Program-made: the position numbers and the translations under genes | NCBI RefSeq assembly: GCF_963855985.1 | Contig: NC_087104.1 | Coordinates: forward strand, 2,976,001-3,040,000 | Direction of reading: 5' to 3' | Source of the DNA: Ostrinia nubilalis | Taxonomy: Eukaryota; Arthropoda; Insecta; Lepidoptera; Crambidae | DNA length: 64,000 nt | Shown here: positions 22,872 to 36,200 of the stretch, one piece after another | Numbering within the stretch: position 1 is the stretch's first letter | Layout: the number at the start of each line of letters is the position of its first letter | Notes under the pieces: model-generated | Told to the model about the DNA's origin: nothing | Seen by the model: only the letters and a program-made list of their open reading frames with translations | Databases searched by the model: none

Positions 22872-24068
22872 CGGCCGTTTGGTGTAGTGGTTCAGAACGG
22901 ACTACTATGCCAAGAGGTTCGATTCCCGGCCGGGCAGAAATTGTAATGATGAATTTTAACCCATTTAGACCGATAATTATTTTTGTAAATAAAATTTGAT
23001 TTTTCAGCAAAAACTTTCAAAGGGAAGCATAAAAATCATAAAAAAAATATTTAAAAAAATAATCCATAAATAGGGGGCCGTGGGGAGCCCGTACCATATA
23101 GGGTACAGTAGGTCTATAAGCATGCAAAACATATTCGTTGTTCAAACAAGTTTTTTTTTATTTTTGTATGATAAAAATTAAAAATAAAATCATATTATCA
23201 CCAGTATCATACTTGGAATGTCTTGTAAGACGTTTTCTGTGATACTAACCACGTTTGATTCTTATTTCCTACCATCTCCGAAGTTAGTGAGGATAGCTGA
23301 AGAAGACCTGGCTTCTTCTGACTTGTTACGTTTAGTGGTATTTATAATCGCATTTAGCAACGCGACGATGGAAATTCAGCAAATCCATCGAAGAAAACTC
23401 TGAGGGTAATTATTTACATTGACACTATCTTTATCGCCTGAATCTTCGTCATCATTATCGTTCGTGATCATTATTAGCGGTCATCTGACAAGACAGCAGT
23501 AGAAAAATACCAAGATTGCTTTATGTTTGCTGAAATTGTCAAATTTTTCATGATTTGTGGCAATATAGTGAAGCATCAATAGCCTAAAACAAATAAAAAT
23601 AATAAAAATAAATTATATTTTCTGGCATGATTTGCTCATGCATAGACCTACTGTACCTTATACGGTACACCTATTTTAGACTGGAATAAACCGTATAAAA
23701 ATAATCTCAATAATATTTTATTAGTAGTCATGATATCTATTGTACTCTATTTTTGAAATAAAATTGATAAATAACATGATTTACCATAAATAATAAGAAA
23801 TATACCTTCGTGAATACATTGTGAATATTTTTTTTATTTTTTGTCGAGGGATTTCATAAATATTTCCGAAACCACTTGTTAAAACATATTTTTAAATATT
23901 TTTATGTAAAATAATCATTTTAAGCTTACTGTCACCATCATTTTTAGAAATTTACGACAGTTTGGTACTTCAAAATATTTTCAAAAAGATACTGTACCAC
24001 ATAGGGTACGGTAGGTCTAAATGGGTTAATTTCTGTGACGGGTCTGGGTGTTACTATGTATAATATGT
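22872..24068 (+). mobile_element. tRNA-derived SINE, split by a piggyBac-like element
   Basis: The 5' part 22872-22959 has a pol III A-box-like TAGTGGTTCAG and B-box GGTTCGATTCC (22916-22926). The tail part 24026-24068 reads TTTCTGTGACGGGTCTGGGT and ends in an A-run. The two parts join when the insertion at 22960-24025 is ignored. It is not a tRNA gene: no cloverleaf acceptor pairing. Confidence 0.75.
22960..24025. mobile_element. piggyBac-like element, 1066 bp, TTAA target site
   Basis: TTAA stands at 22956-22959 and 24026-24029. The ends CCCATTTAGACC and GGTCTAAATGGG are perfect inverses. A subterminal motif (GTACCATATAGGGTAC then AGTAGGTCTA) recurs three times, near 23090, 23650 and 24000. 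The interior has no transposase-length frame, so it is non-autonomous. Confidence 0.82.
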
Positions 24069-24115
24069 ATGTATTTAAAAAAAAAGTATATAAGTAGTAT
24101 ATCCGTTATAGTCTA

Positions 24116-25157
24116 AGATCCCGCTATACAACGACCTTCACCGAGATGCTTATTTGATGAAACATATTTTATATTTAATTTAACATGTCAATAATTATAT
24201 TGCTTATGGGTTGCCTAATAAATTTCAGTCCAGGATATGATTAATTAATCATTAAAAATAGATTTTTTTTTAAATATTTCATCGGTTTGACTATTAAACA
24301 AACTCCATACCAATCGAAAGTATGAAGCCCATAGAATATGCAAACGTTAGGTTGCCTATTCTTTTCCAGTCATAACTCTCGGGTTGCCAGGTATAAACAG
24401 GTAAATTGATATAGCATTTTGCACCGGTCTGATAATTTAATCAAATTTAAATGAAAATAAAGATTATTTCATTATGAACACGGTGGTATAGGGTTGCCTG
24501 CGAAAAATCAGTCCTGAATGACGGTTGTCGAATTTTGTAAAGTGAAATTAAAACTGAAAGGTGACATTTTTCGAGTAGTTGGCAACATTTGGGAAAGACG
24601 AGTTGTATGAGGCGTTTGTGTGTCTTGTCAAGAGGTATCGCTTGGGTGAAGAAATTCCTCCAGTGTTGCCATGCTTTGGGAGATTTGGTCCAAAAATGTC
24701 GAAAGTGGAAATAACGACTTCCGGTCAAAAATTTGGATGACGCCTCCTGCAAAAGGGTCGTGCAAATGATATTTGACCATTTTCATCTCGATCACCTGGC
24801 AACACTGGCAGCTACGGGGAAAAGTTTTTTTTTTCGACATGGGTGTCTTTAAAGTTAAGAACGGACAGAAGGAGATATGGTAGAAAAAATCCAAAAATGG
24901 GGTTTGGTCGGTTATACGATCCAAATTATGGGAAAAATCCGAAAATTCAGAAAATCAAGATGGCCACCGAGTGAGCGGCCATTTTGTAAAAAGTTTCAGA
25001 TTTCTGATTTTTCAAATGCATTTTTTGGGCAGTTGGCAACATTTGGGAAAGTCGAGTTGTACAGAGCGATTACGTAGTTTGCTGAGGAGTATCGTTTGGA
25101 AAAACAACATTTTCCAGTGTTGCCAATCTCGGTGAAGGTCGTTGTATAGCGGGATCT
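24116..25157. mobile_element. Mariner-type TIR element, 1042 bp
   Basis: 32-bp perfect terminal inverted repeats beginning AGATCCCGCTATACAACGAC, with TA outside both ends (24114-24115, 25158-25159). Two direct ~95-bp repeats starting GGCAACATTTGGGAAAG lie near 24580 and 25037. No transposase frame. A run of 44 A (25187-25230) follows shortly after. Confidence 0.8.
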
Positions 25158-25184
25158 TATACTATTAAGCTAGCTAATACTAAG

Positions 25185-25230
<46 letters not shown>

Positions 25231-25234
<4 letters not shown>

Positions 25235-27170
25235 TTGATGTAAAGTTTACCGCGGACTAAGAAAACTCGGACACCATTATTTAGCGTAATCATAACATAA
25301 TAAGTTGTAATCAATTAACTGAATTTCTGAATGAACTGTACGGTGTGGCGCCAATGGATGAATCAGAGTTGCGCTTGCACCGACGCGAGTGATGGGTCAG
25401 GGATACGAACTGTAAATATTTTGTGTAGCTACTACACAAATATACAGTTCTTTTAAGCCTTTACTGGTAGATGCAGAATTGATGCCACCATATTTTGAGG
25501 TTTGGTGAGACAACATAAAAATATTTTTTTCTTTACCGGTTAAAGGTTTAAAGCATACCTATTACGAAACGAAGCTCAAAACGCGTAGATTTATTTTATT
25601 TATTTATTTTAGACAGATTGAACTCTATGATTGTTTGAGTTTTAATTAATATTTAGATCTATCACACGATAGAATCTACAACTGAGATTGAGCATTGAGG
25701 GACATAGTTAGAGTAGGCCGTCTGACCTGACTGATATTTTTGGAACTCGATGTCTAATTGAGCAAAGGTCTGGTTTTATTTATTTGACACTGTGCTTTCA
25801 CATGTGAAACACTGTTCACTGCATGCAGTACAATGTATAGGTACGTTTCTATGAATATCCTCGTTAAAGGCAAAGATATTTGTTATAATGAAAATATCCT
25901 CATTCATCATTCACACCACATCACTAATTATTTTACACTTAGGTGATGAATGAAAGATTAGCTATGACGCGTCGATGCGCGCGCGCCGGTGCGGTTGACA
26001 AGGCGACGTGCATTAGAATGTAAACAAGGACTTGTCATGTCTGCGGTTTTACGTTTTACATATTATATATAATGTTTCAAATGGTGTTAATTATTTATTT
26101 ATGTGGAATTGCAGACACGATGTATGATCGATCAATTGCCAAATGCATTTAAAAGGAAAAAACGTAGTAATATTTAGTTCGGCACTATCCACCTTGGTAT
26201 TGTAAGATCTATGTTGCAAAAATTTTTAATCTTGTCTTATCTCTTGAAGATTTCAAGAAGAAAAAGATTTTCAAGATGCCTAATTTAGCTCACAATATTA
26301 TTAGTGCTATTACCTACTATAGAAAACAAAAAAAATATTATAAAGGCACTTAGCCTAATGGTACTATAAACTATTATTTTAAAAACACCTGTGCTTCGGC
26401 TGTAAAACTAACTTTGGGAATATTGTTAGATAATAAAATGGCACAGACAACCGACGGATATAGATACGCCTTCGGATTATCAAGAAATTGCATCACCGAT
26501 GGTCAGCGATCATCTTCTGATTTACAGAACTGTTGGCAAGCTACACCTGAATTACTGATGCAGAAGTTATTCTAATCTTACTATTCAGTCATAGCTTTGA
26601 ACGGATTCATAATATTTATTTGATTAAATTCCTGCCATTTTGAGTCACGCGCAATGTAGAGTTACGTACTTTATACCTGATGCATTGTTTTGGACGTCAG
26701 TTCGTAATTATATAACTGCACGCAGGAAGATTTAATGAAGGCTACTGACAACGTCACTCTTGTGGCGGAGTTTTGGGCTGACGCTGTGTAGGTTCGTTGT
26801 CGACACGACAAGAAGAAGTTCGTAATTTAACGGTGAGAAACTACAAAAACTGGCTCACAAAAACTATGAACTTGAAGAAAACCATACGAAATCCAACTTT
26901 AAATGTATCCCAGAATCGTAAAATTGTGCCCAACGACATCCCTTATCATTTAGGTCGCGGGTAAAAGCTAGTAAGCTTTTCTGGGTACCAAGCACATAAA
27001 AAAATCATTTCACAATCAATTTTGAATTATTTACATAATTATAATGTAAACTCTCAGAACACATTTAAAATGTAGATTCAAGGAAATTATAAAGAGTGTG
27101 CAACGATATTAACTCTACAGTTTTTTTGTTCTTTTTTTCCTGGTTTATTTACAGTTTCTCTTTGTTTCAG
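25231..27170. other. Transglutaminase 5' intron, no recognised feature
   Basis: AT-rich sequence. No exon, RNA gene or clear inverted-repeat element seen. Confidence 0.55.
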
Positions 27171-27257
27171 ATAATAAGTATTAACAATGGACCCGCTACT
27201 GGTCGACGTAGTTCACTTCTACCCACAGGAGAATGCTCAAACACACAATACAATCAA
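27171..27257 (+). CDS. Tg: Transglutaminase exon with start codon
   Basis: A 16-nt leader after the acceptor, then the ATG at 27187. It encodes residues 1-23 ([18 protein letters not shown]...). Donor GTAAGT, phase 2. Confidence 0.93.
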
Positions 27258-30200
27258 GTAAGTTATACATAGTTTGCTGAAACAATGTTTAGAAACATAA
27301 ATACGAATGTAGGTCGGGTAGGTAGGCCGTCTTGTGTAGTCTAATCTAGAGGTTTGCTAACCGGACTACTATGTAGTTATTTTGGTTGCATGAACAATAC
27401 TCTTAATTGCATACCACTCAAACGTGAAAAGTGATTTTAATAGTACAATTTAGGGTATCACTGGAAAGCGATTTCTTACAAACAACCCAGTGAATTGTGC
27501 CGTACCGTAGAATGGGGTTACTTTGGCCAATTTTGAACTTTGAAGGTCCATATCTTTTAAATTTGTGGGTGTAAAAAAATACAAAAAAAGTCTAATAATC
27601 GGTTTTTATAGTACTCTCGATTCGTGTAATAAAAAATGAAAAAATGTAGCTCAATTTTGAGAAAAAAAAATAAAAAGTATGTGATCAAAGCTAAAAGAAG
27701 AATGGGGTTACTTTGATATCCCCAGATTTTATTGCGTAAATAGAAAGTAACCACAATTATAATACCAATAGATTTAAAAAAATTAAAATCTGCCAACGGG
27801 ATAAATAGTTATTGACATTTTTGTCATATGGGGTAACTTTGATCTAGTAAAAGTCATCAAATAATTAACTGTATTTCGTTACTAAAATGTTTGTATTAAA
27901 ATTTTAGCATTCAATCAGTATTATTTATTGATTTTACGATCGAAAAGAACTTAGAAATAGTTAAACTTTACAAAATAAAATTTAAAAAATAATTATAAAA
28001 ATAATTTGTCTTAAAAAATCAATAATATTAAATTTATGCATCAAAACAATAAGAAAAGTCATATAAATTCACTTAAGTCATACAAGTTCTGCAATATCAA
28101 TATAAAAAAAATTGGACACATTCAACGTTACTATCCAGAATTGCAAAAGGCTTTGGTTTTGGCAGGTAGATTAATTATTTCACTTCTCCTAATTTCAGAT
28201 ATATCATCGCGAACCAATTTGAATTCTTTTTTATATTCCAAAAATTTGAAACCTTCGACTACCAGTGGATATTACCATTTAAAGAGGAGTATAGTCTCTG
28301 GGGATAATTTGATCATTTTTGATCAATCTCGCACCATATACCCTATCAATGACACCCCGCATCAAACAAACTCAAGTCATTCCATTATCTTTGAAGTTAG
28401 AAAAACATTAAGCACTGTATGGGATACTCGATCATAGGCCACATGATGGAGTATATCTAGAAATTTCATTTTACTATCACATAAATAAGTACACATGAAG
28501 TTTTGCAACACAATTGTTTAGCTATAAATAGAGAATAGAGAATTTGTCCAGCAGTGGACGTCATTTGGCTGAAAAGAAAGAAAGAAAGAAAGAAAGAACA
28601 TTATATTAACCTTTTTTAATTAAAATTATAGGCGAATTTCCCGCGTGTTCTCAAAAAAGGAATTGACAGTTCTTCAGTGTTACTAATCTAAAAAAAAAAC
28701 CTACCTAATTGCGTTTCGTTTTACGCAATTCGTGATTTTATACAAAATGGAAGTTTCGATCAAAGTCATCCCGTGATTCAAAGTAACCCCATTCTACGGT
28801 ATTTCTCGTAGTTGTCAGTTTCAAAACTGTTATTGTTATTACTAAACTCCTTATTAACAATAATAATAATTTTGTTTCCTAGTTATTTGGTAACATAAAA
28901 ATATCTTAGATACCTAGTTCAGCAAACTGCCTCTACTTAGTACTGGCAGAGGAATGTAGCTTTGAAGAACTTAGTACAAAACAATAAAAAATATTTATCT
29001 TGTTTTAATTTTTTGCTATGCAAGACTTATAGTTAACCTTACACGCACAGACTGGATTTTGCATAATAACATTACATTGTTATTTTAATAATGTAATCTC
29101 TATGCAGAAATACACTTTTAGTCGCATCACGTTTTATTTAAAGGCAACCTTCTGGATTATCCGCCATGAGGTAATTGATTATTATTATCGTGTTTAAGAG
29201 AACTAATAAAATGCATTGTAGATGGTATAAATAAAAGATAAAGATAAATATTGCGAGTATTTCTGATTTTAACAAAAAGTTTATTTTATGAGTAAATTGT
29301 TCCTTTTTTTGGTTGGCAGGTATTAACATTTGAAATACTGTCTTACCCCCTAGCACGGATGAAACACTTTAAATTCATCGTGGTACTAGGTAATTAACAA
29401 AGACCAAAAATGGCTCGGGTATCCATATTCATTGACAATTCTAATCAAGCATTGATTCAATTTGGAAACTGTAGAGAGCTGTTGATTCTTAATTAAGTGG
29501 GTAGGTACGAGTAGGTAGTCAGCGTCAAGTAGTTCGTGACACGTGACAACCAAAGTAAGCAAAAAGTTCTAAAGTTCTAAGGCTGAGTTGCGCCACCTAA
29601 CTTTGACCGTAACTTTTACTGTAACCGGTGCTTTTTGTATGGAGTTTGACAGATTTTTAACGTTTGTCAAAGTTAAAGTAAAATGGTGCAACCCAGCCTG
29701 TCTTGGAATAGGTTGTGTTGTCAACTTTTTGGGCACTTGTCACGAACTATTTGACGCTGCTGTACAAAAAAACAAATAAGTATGTTATGCTTTTGTTTTT
29801 CTTGCCAGATATGAATCAGTGAACGAAGAGAACCCCACAACCGCCATCGTGCGGCGAGGCACTCCCTTCAATGGAGTGGTGCGGTTCACCAGGCCCTTCG
29901 ATGAGGAGAACGACATGATCCAACTCCTGTTCACTCTTGGTAAGTAAATTGATTACGACAGAGCTGAAGGCTATTAAGTAGTAGGGAATCCTATGTAAAT
30001 ATCGGGACTATTCCCACCTCTCGTTCCCACCACTGCAACTCCTGTGTAGCCAGGATCTACAGCTTGACCGCCACAAAAATCCAACCAATGAAGGTCAAGT
30101 TTGTCCCGGGGGAAAGTTAAACTGTCATTGGACCCGCAACGAAATTAATCAGAAGAACATAGGAGGAGTTCGAATCCTATGTAAATAGTAATACCTATCT

Positions 30201-33200
30201 TTAGAAGGCTAAAAGTTTCCGTCAATGAATGGAGTTCATTGCATTTTTTAACCACAATGGGGAAGCTCTTGGCCTCACATAATGGAAAGTGATACTACAG
30301 AGTTATGTAGATGTATAAACACAGGGTCAATAAATCAATGGTTACGGCGTAACTATAGGGTGGCAGGGCTGGCAAACTGCCACGGGCCCCCGACCCGAGG
30401 AGGCCCTGGCCCAAGTCCCTGAATGGATGGTCCCGGGGGGCCACCCTGAAAAAAAAACCCTAGAATTTGCCACGTGCCTCGGACGGTATAGTTACACCAC
30501 TGGGTATCTTAACCGACTACTGACTTCCAAGAGGTCGCGGTTAGATCCTCTTCGACAGCTGGATATTGCATTGAAACCCACTCTTACCACAAACATAAGT
30601 TGACTTCTCCTTATGGGAATATTAGTAACCATGACTATACCATATTTCAAGAAAACCGGATGATTTTACATCTTATCTCTTTAACAGGTGACAAGCCTCA
30701 GATGGACACCCAAGGGTCTGTGTTCCTGAGACGTGACGCTGTCCACGACAAACACGCCTGGACTGCCAAGATCCTGGATGTGCAGGAGGGAACTGTGTCC
30801 TTTGAGGTAACTAACATAAAGTACTTACTTAAAAGTTGGTCAACATCACTTGGTGTTGGATGTTCGTAGCCACTAACACCCGTATTCACAAACGATGCTT
30901 GCTTAAGTGAAGCAGCAAATCGAACGCACATCATTGAATAGAGCTCTGTGAATTCTGTGATTGGTCCGTGTGTCATCCTATGCGTCCACGCGCACTGTGA
31001 GACCTCAGACCTCATAGTTATGTAGGGACGGGGCTTCGCAAGGAAAATCAGTTTCTTCCAACAATATGTTTATTCTTCTTTTATAAAATACAGAGCCACA
31101 CTTACTCATAACCGTCTTGCCGCCATGACCCCTTTCCTTCCCTCTCACTCACTCTCCATACGTTCGTCTCGCTCACACTCGTTCGTTCATCCAAAGAGTT
31201 TAAAACAATAGAGTATTTACACCATAGATGTTACAATCCTACACTCTCGGCAATCCTGTCTTTGTCTGTCCTCAGACAATCTTAGGCTACAAACACTAAC
31301 TTTCATTAAACATCATTAAACTTTGTAAATACTCAACTCATTAAACTTTAGTTACATCTCCTAACAACATCTTAAACTTTATACATAGCTAACTTTGTAG
31401 ATAAAAACTTATTCAAGCATACAATAGTTTACAACTCAAACTCTATGTTACATTTAACTTCTTATACAAAGCAAACTTTGAAAATAACTACTTAAATAAA
31501 CATCTAACGGTAAACTACTATTCTTATAATTTACATGAAATCCTTAACATTTTAGATTTTTGCCTCCTGACATAGTACACATCTCATTTTACATTTTTAC
31601 ACATTTTACAGTTATCATCTTATTATATCAATCTTTCAACTTAGTCTTAAACACTTTACATCTAAGATAGTGTATATCATCTTATTTATTAACCTAACAG
31701 AAATAATTTGAAATCTTTAATTTCAGGTTACTCAATATCAAGTCTTAAGATATTCAAGTTCTAAACACACCAATGTTTATAAAACTGAAATATTGTTCGT
31801 CTTTATAATTAATCAAATCAGTTAGTGAAACATGAACTATGATAAACTTTACATTTTAGTGAAACAAATTATACAATAATGAATGACCGTAACAATTGTA
31901 ATAAAAATGGTTTTTAATTTACAAATTCTTTCATTCATCACCTCTTATTTAAAATAGCAAGATACTTTACCTAATTAGGCCACGGCTTCATTTGATCAGC
32001 TGAGCTGGACGTCTTATTAGGCCCTTCAGCAGCAGTATCCATCTTCTCTACGTCGTAACGATCTTTCCGCTTAACCTTCGTCACCCGGTACGGTCCTAGA
32101 TACTTAGGTTTCAGCTTCAAACCCGGTCCATACTGAGTCCTCTTTATGGCCACCAAATCTCCTTCTTTGTATTGAGAACTTGGTTTCCTCTTCTCATTGA
32201 AAGTCTTCCTATTTTCCTCCTGTACCTGAAGTATTTGCTGCTTAGCTTTCATTCTAATGTCTTCTCTTTGTTCATCATATTGATTAATCTCTTCTTGTCT
32301 TAGTAAATCCAATATTTCCAGGTCTTCTTTACATCTCATGTTTACACCAACCATCATGTGAAATGGAGTCGTGTCTATGCTACGCTGGTAGGTACTATTT
32401 ATAGCCCTCTGCACTCGGCTGATGTGCTTGTACCATAATGATGGATGTTCTATACACAACTTGGTCAACACAGCCAAAATAGTCCTATGTAGTCTTTCTA
32501 CCTGTCCATTTCCTCTTGGTACACCCGTCGTGATGGTAACATGTTGAATATTCTCTTCTTTGCAATAATCTTGAAATTCACCCCCGGTGAATGCCGTTCC
32601 TCTGTCACTTATTATTCTTACAGGATTTCCAAAATGCTGTTGGTGCATCTTCAGCTTCTCAATTGTCTCTTTACTCGTTGTACTCTTAGTTGGAAATATC
32701 CATGTGAACTTTGTGAATCCATCTACTATTGTCAAAATGTGGTTGTACTGTTTCTTCGTGTCTGTCAATGGTCCTACATGATCTATATGAAGCGTGTGTA
32801 AGGGAATACCTTCTTTATCTATTGGGTTCAAATAGCCTTCTTGTTTCCCAGCCTTCTTAGTTGCCATCAGACAAGGTATGCAGGTAACCACAAACTCTTG
32901 CAACTTCTTCTAAGTCTTGTATGTAATAGTCTTGTTTAATTATCTCCTTCATCTTTTTCATAGAAAAATGTCCTTTATCATGAACTTGTTTTATGATCTC
33001 TTTCTCTAGTGACTTCGGTATAACTAGCTGCTTCTGCTCTCCTTTATATAGAAGTCCGTTGTCTAACCAGTAGTCTGCATAAGAATGATGCTTTAGCACT
33101 TCACATACTGCTCTCAAACCATCATCGTTTTGTTGAGCCAGTCTTATTTGGTTTTGTAAGCTATTTCCAGTGATAGTCATGCATGGATGCCGGCTTAATG

Positions 33201-36200
33201 CATCTGCATGCTGCATCTTCGAACCAGTCCTATGTTCAACCTCATAGTCAAACTGACCTAGGTATAATACCCAGCGAGCAACTTTTGGTGACAAATCCTT
33301 TTTTTTCAGCGTCAGCTCGAAGGCTTGACAATCAGTTACTATCTTGAAATGGATACCATACAAATAAACTCTGAACTTCTTCACTCCCTCTATGATAGCT
33401 AATGCTTCTAGCTCATAGCTTGTATATCTTGATTCGGCCTCTGAGGTTCTCTTACTCATGTAGTATACAGGATGCCAACCATCTTCATGCTGCTGCATTA
33501 GTATCGCAGAATAGGCAACAGCTGATGCATCTGTATGCAATTCAGTAGGTAGGTTTGAGTCATAAATCTTTAGTACTGGAGAATCACTTAACTTTCGCTT
33601 CAAAGTCGCAAATGCTATTATCTCTTTATCACCAAATTGAAACAAAATGTCCTTCTTTAATAAATCTGTTAGTGGTTTAGCTATCTGTGCATAATCTTTT
33701 ATATATTTTCGGAAATATGAGGTTAGACCAAGAAAACTGCGAACTTGCCTTGTTGTTGCTGGCTTTGGATATCTCATCACTGCATCTATCTTCTCAGTGG
33801 TCGGTCTCACCTCTCCGTCTTTAACCAAGTGTCCCAAATATTCTATTTCTCTGCAAACCAATTTTGCCTTTTTCCAATTCATTTCTAACCCATATCGCTC
33901 TGAAATCATAAGTACATTTTTAAGGCGTTGCACAGCTTGAATTTCGTCTTTTGCAGGAATCAACAAATCGTCAATGAATATAATTACTTCTACCTTCGCT
34001 AATAGGTCTCTGAAGATTATTGTTATAAATCTCATGAAATACTTCGGACAAATGCTCAAACCGAAAGGAGCCCTTAAAAACTCATATTGTCCATTGTGTG
34101 TAACAAAAGATGTATACTTTACCGACTCTTCACTTACTCTCAGGTGAAAGAACCCGTTTTTTAAATCTAACACGCTGAACACTTTGGCATCTTTTAATTT
34201 ATCTATTAAATCTTCAATTACTGGTAATGGAAACTCATCTTTCATAATCTTTCTGTTCAACATCCTATAGTCAACGCAAACTCTAATGGAATTATCTTTT
34301 TTCTTGACCAAAACCAATGGACTACTATATTCAGAGTGACTTACGCGTATTATGTCCTTTTCTAACCATTCTGCAATCTGTTCCTCCACAATCTCCTGCT
34401 CCTTAAGTGCCAGTCGTCGCGGTCGTAGTGCCACAGGTACCTCATCCTTAAGCACAATCTTGAGCTGCAGTGGTGCTTCCTCCGTCTGTTCCGGTTTGTA
34501 CTTCTGTATACACTCGATGACTTCCTCTCTCAAAGCTGGATCTTTCATGGGACCTACAACAGAATTAGATGAACATACTTCACTCACATAACATCCCAGT
34601 CGTTCCCATTCTTTAGTATAAAACTTTACACAACCCTTTTTAATCACAACTGTTACGTCATTCAAAAACTCTTGTCCTAGTATTACGTCGTAAGGTAAAT
34701 ATTCTTTGTTGATTACGTGAAATATTACGTCTAAATAATATTGTTCGTCTACGCACAGGTTTAGGAGACACTTTCCCAACGAACGCACTGTTCCTTGTCC
34801 AATTCCAGATAGCACCAAATCATCTTTCTCACATTTGGGCTTTCCCAACTCGATGTAAACGTCCTCTGATATGATATTCACGTCGCTGCCGGAGTCAACT
34901 AACGCTTTTTGCGGTACTTCATTCATTGTCAACACAATAACCGGCTTTTTCTCCTCCGTTTTGTTGATCTGAGAGGTTGACAATGTTGACATCTCGTCGT
35001 AAACAAATGTCGCCATCTTTGGTTCGTCGTCGTTCGTACTGGAGCCGCTAGGGGCGCTGCCTTCTATGGAGTTTGACGTAGTGAACATCGTCCGCTTCTT
35101 GTCATGATGTTGGTAGTCTTGTAGTTCGTTCCATAGCTCACCGCTGGAGGCGCCGCAGTCTCGAGTGATGTCAGCCGCGAACATAGCGCTCTTCTTTTGT
35201 CTGTGGTCGTCTTGCCGAGATTTACCGAACTCCTCCGAAGTCTTCCGATTCGCCGTCGCAGTCGAAGTGCAAGCCGATCCAACATGGCCGAATTGGTTGC
35301 ACTTGAAGCACTTCATACCTTTGCTTTTATGCGGGCAATCAGTTGATGCATGTCCAGTCTCTCCACAGCTATAGCACCGAATCTTCCACGACCCTCGTCG
35401 ATCACTCTGCTGCTTGCTTGTACTCACTGCACGCCTCTGCTGCACAGCACTCTGCATTTTTCTTGATATCGTTTCATAGATTTTCAGCTTCTCCTTTAAG
35501 TCGTTATAGGTTGTAACACCGTACAGCATGATCTTGTTTGTTTCTACGTCCACGATTCCGTCAACGATGTATTTAATCGCAACGTAGTCCGGCATCTTGC
35601 CACGCTTGCCTAACTCCTTCATGATCAGCATATAGTCGAGGCATGTTTCATCCACCCGCTTCTTTCTAGCACTCATTTGTTCGTGAATAGCTTTGATGTC
35701 CACGGTGTCTGGGAATTCTTTCGATATCGCGGCCTTCAAGTCGTCCCAGCTCTTAAACGGACGTTCGGATCTGAGCCACAGCTGCGCAGTGTCCGTCAGT
35801 GACCTTCGTGCCACCAGCAGCTGCTGCAACGGAGACCAACCGAATATTTCCGCGTTGCTCTCGACGTCTTCAATCCAGCGTGACACGGGATAGGTATTAT
35901 CTCTCCCGCTGTATCTAGGCACCAACTCCGCCGTCATTTGCAACATGTGCGTCGGGTTATGCGTGATATTGTCGTCATCACAATCTTCATAGTCGTCTTG
36001 TCGGCTTTTACGTCTTTCTTTGCCGTAGTTCGGCATGTTTCCGTCGTATGATTCCGTCTGAATCTTGAAACACGCCGGCCGGTACAATGGCGTCGTCGTA
36101 CGCGTGTGCTCGTACGTCTTTTGAGATTTTCTCGCGAAGTACACCGTCCACCGCGAAGATAATTATCCCGGACGAGCCCCCAAAATTTGTAGGGACGGGG

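Noticed and set aside
22872..22959. tRNA gene (A and B boxes, TTCGATTCC)
   Set aside because: No matching acceptor stem or cloverleaf. The sequence continues into a SINE tail after the piggyBac-like insertion.
32857..32930. Programmed frameshift between pol and integrase in Gypsy element 2
   Set aside because: The change lies inside the zinc-binding module, which no known element expresses that way; mutation or sequencing error is simpler.
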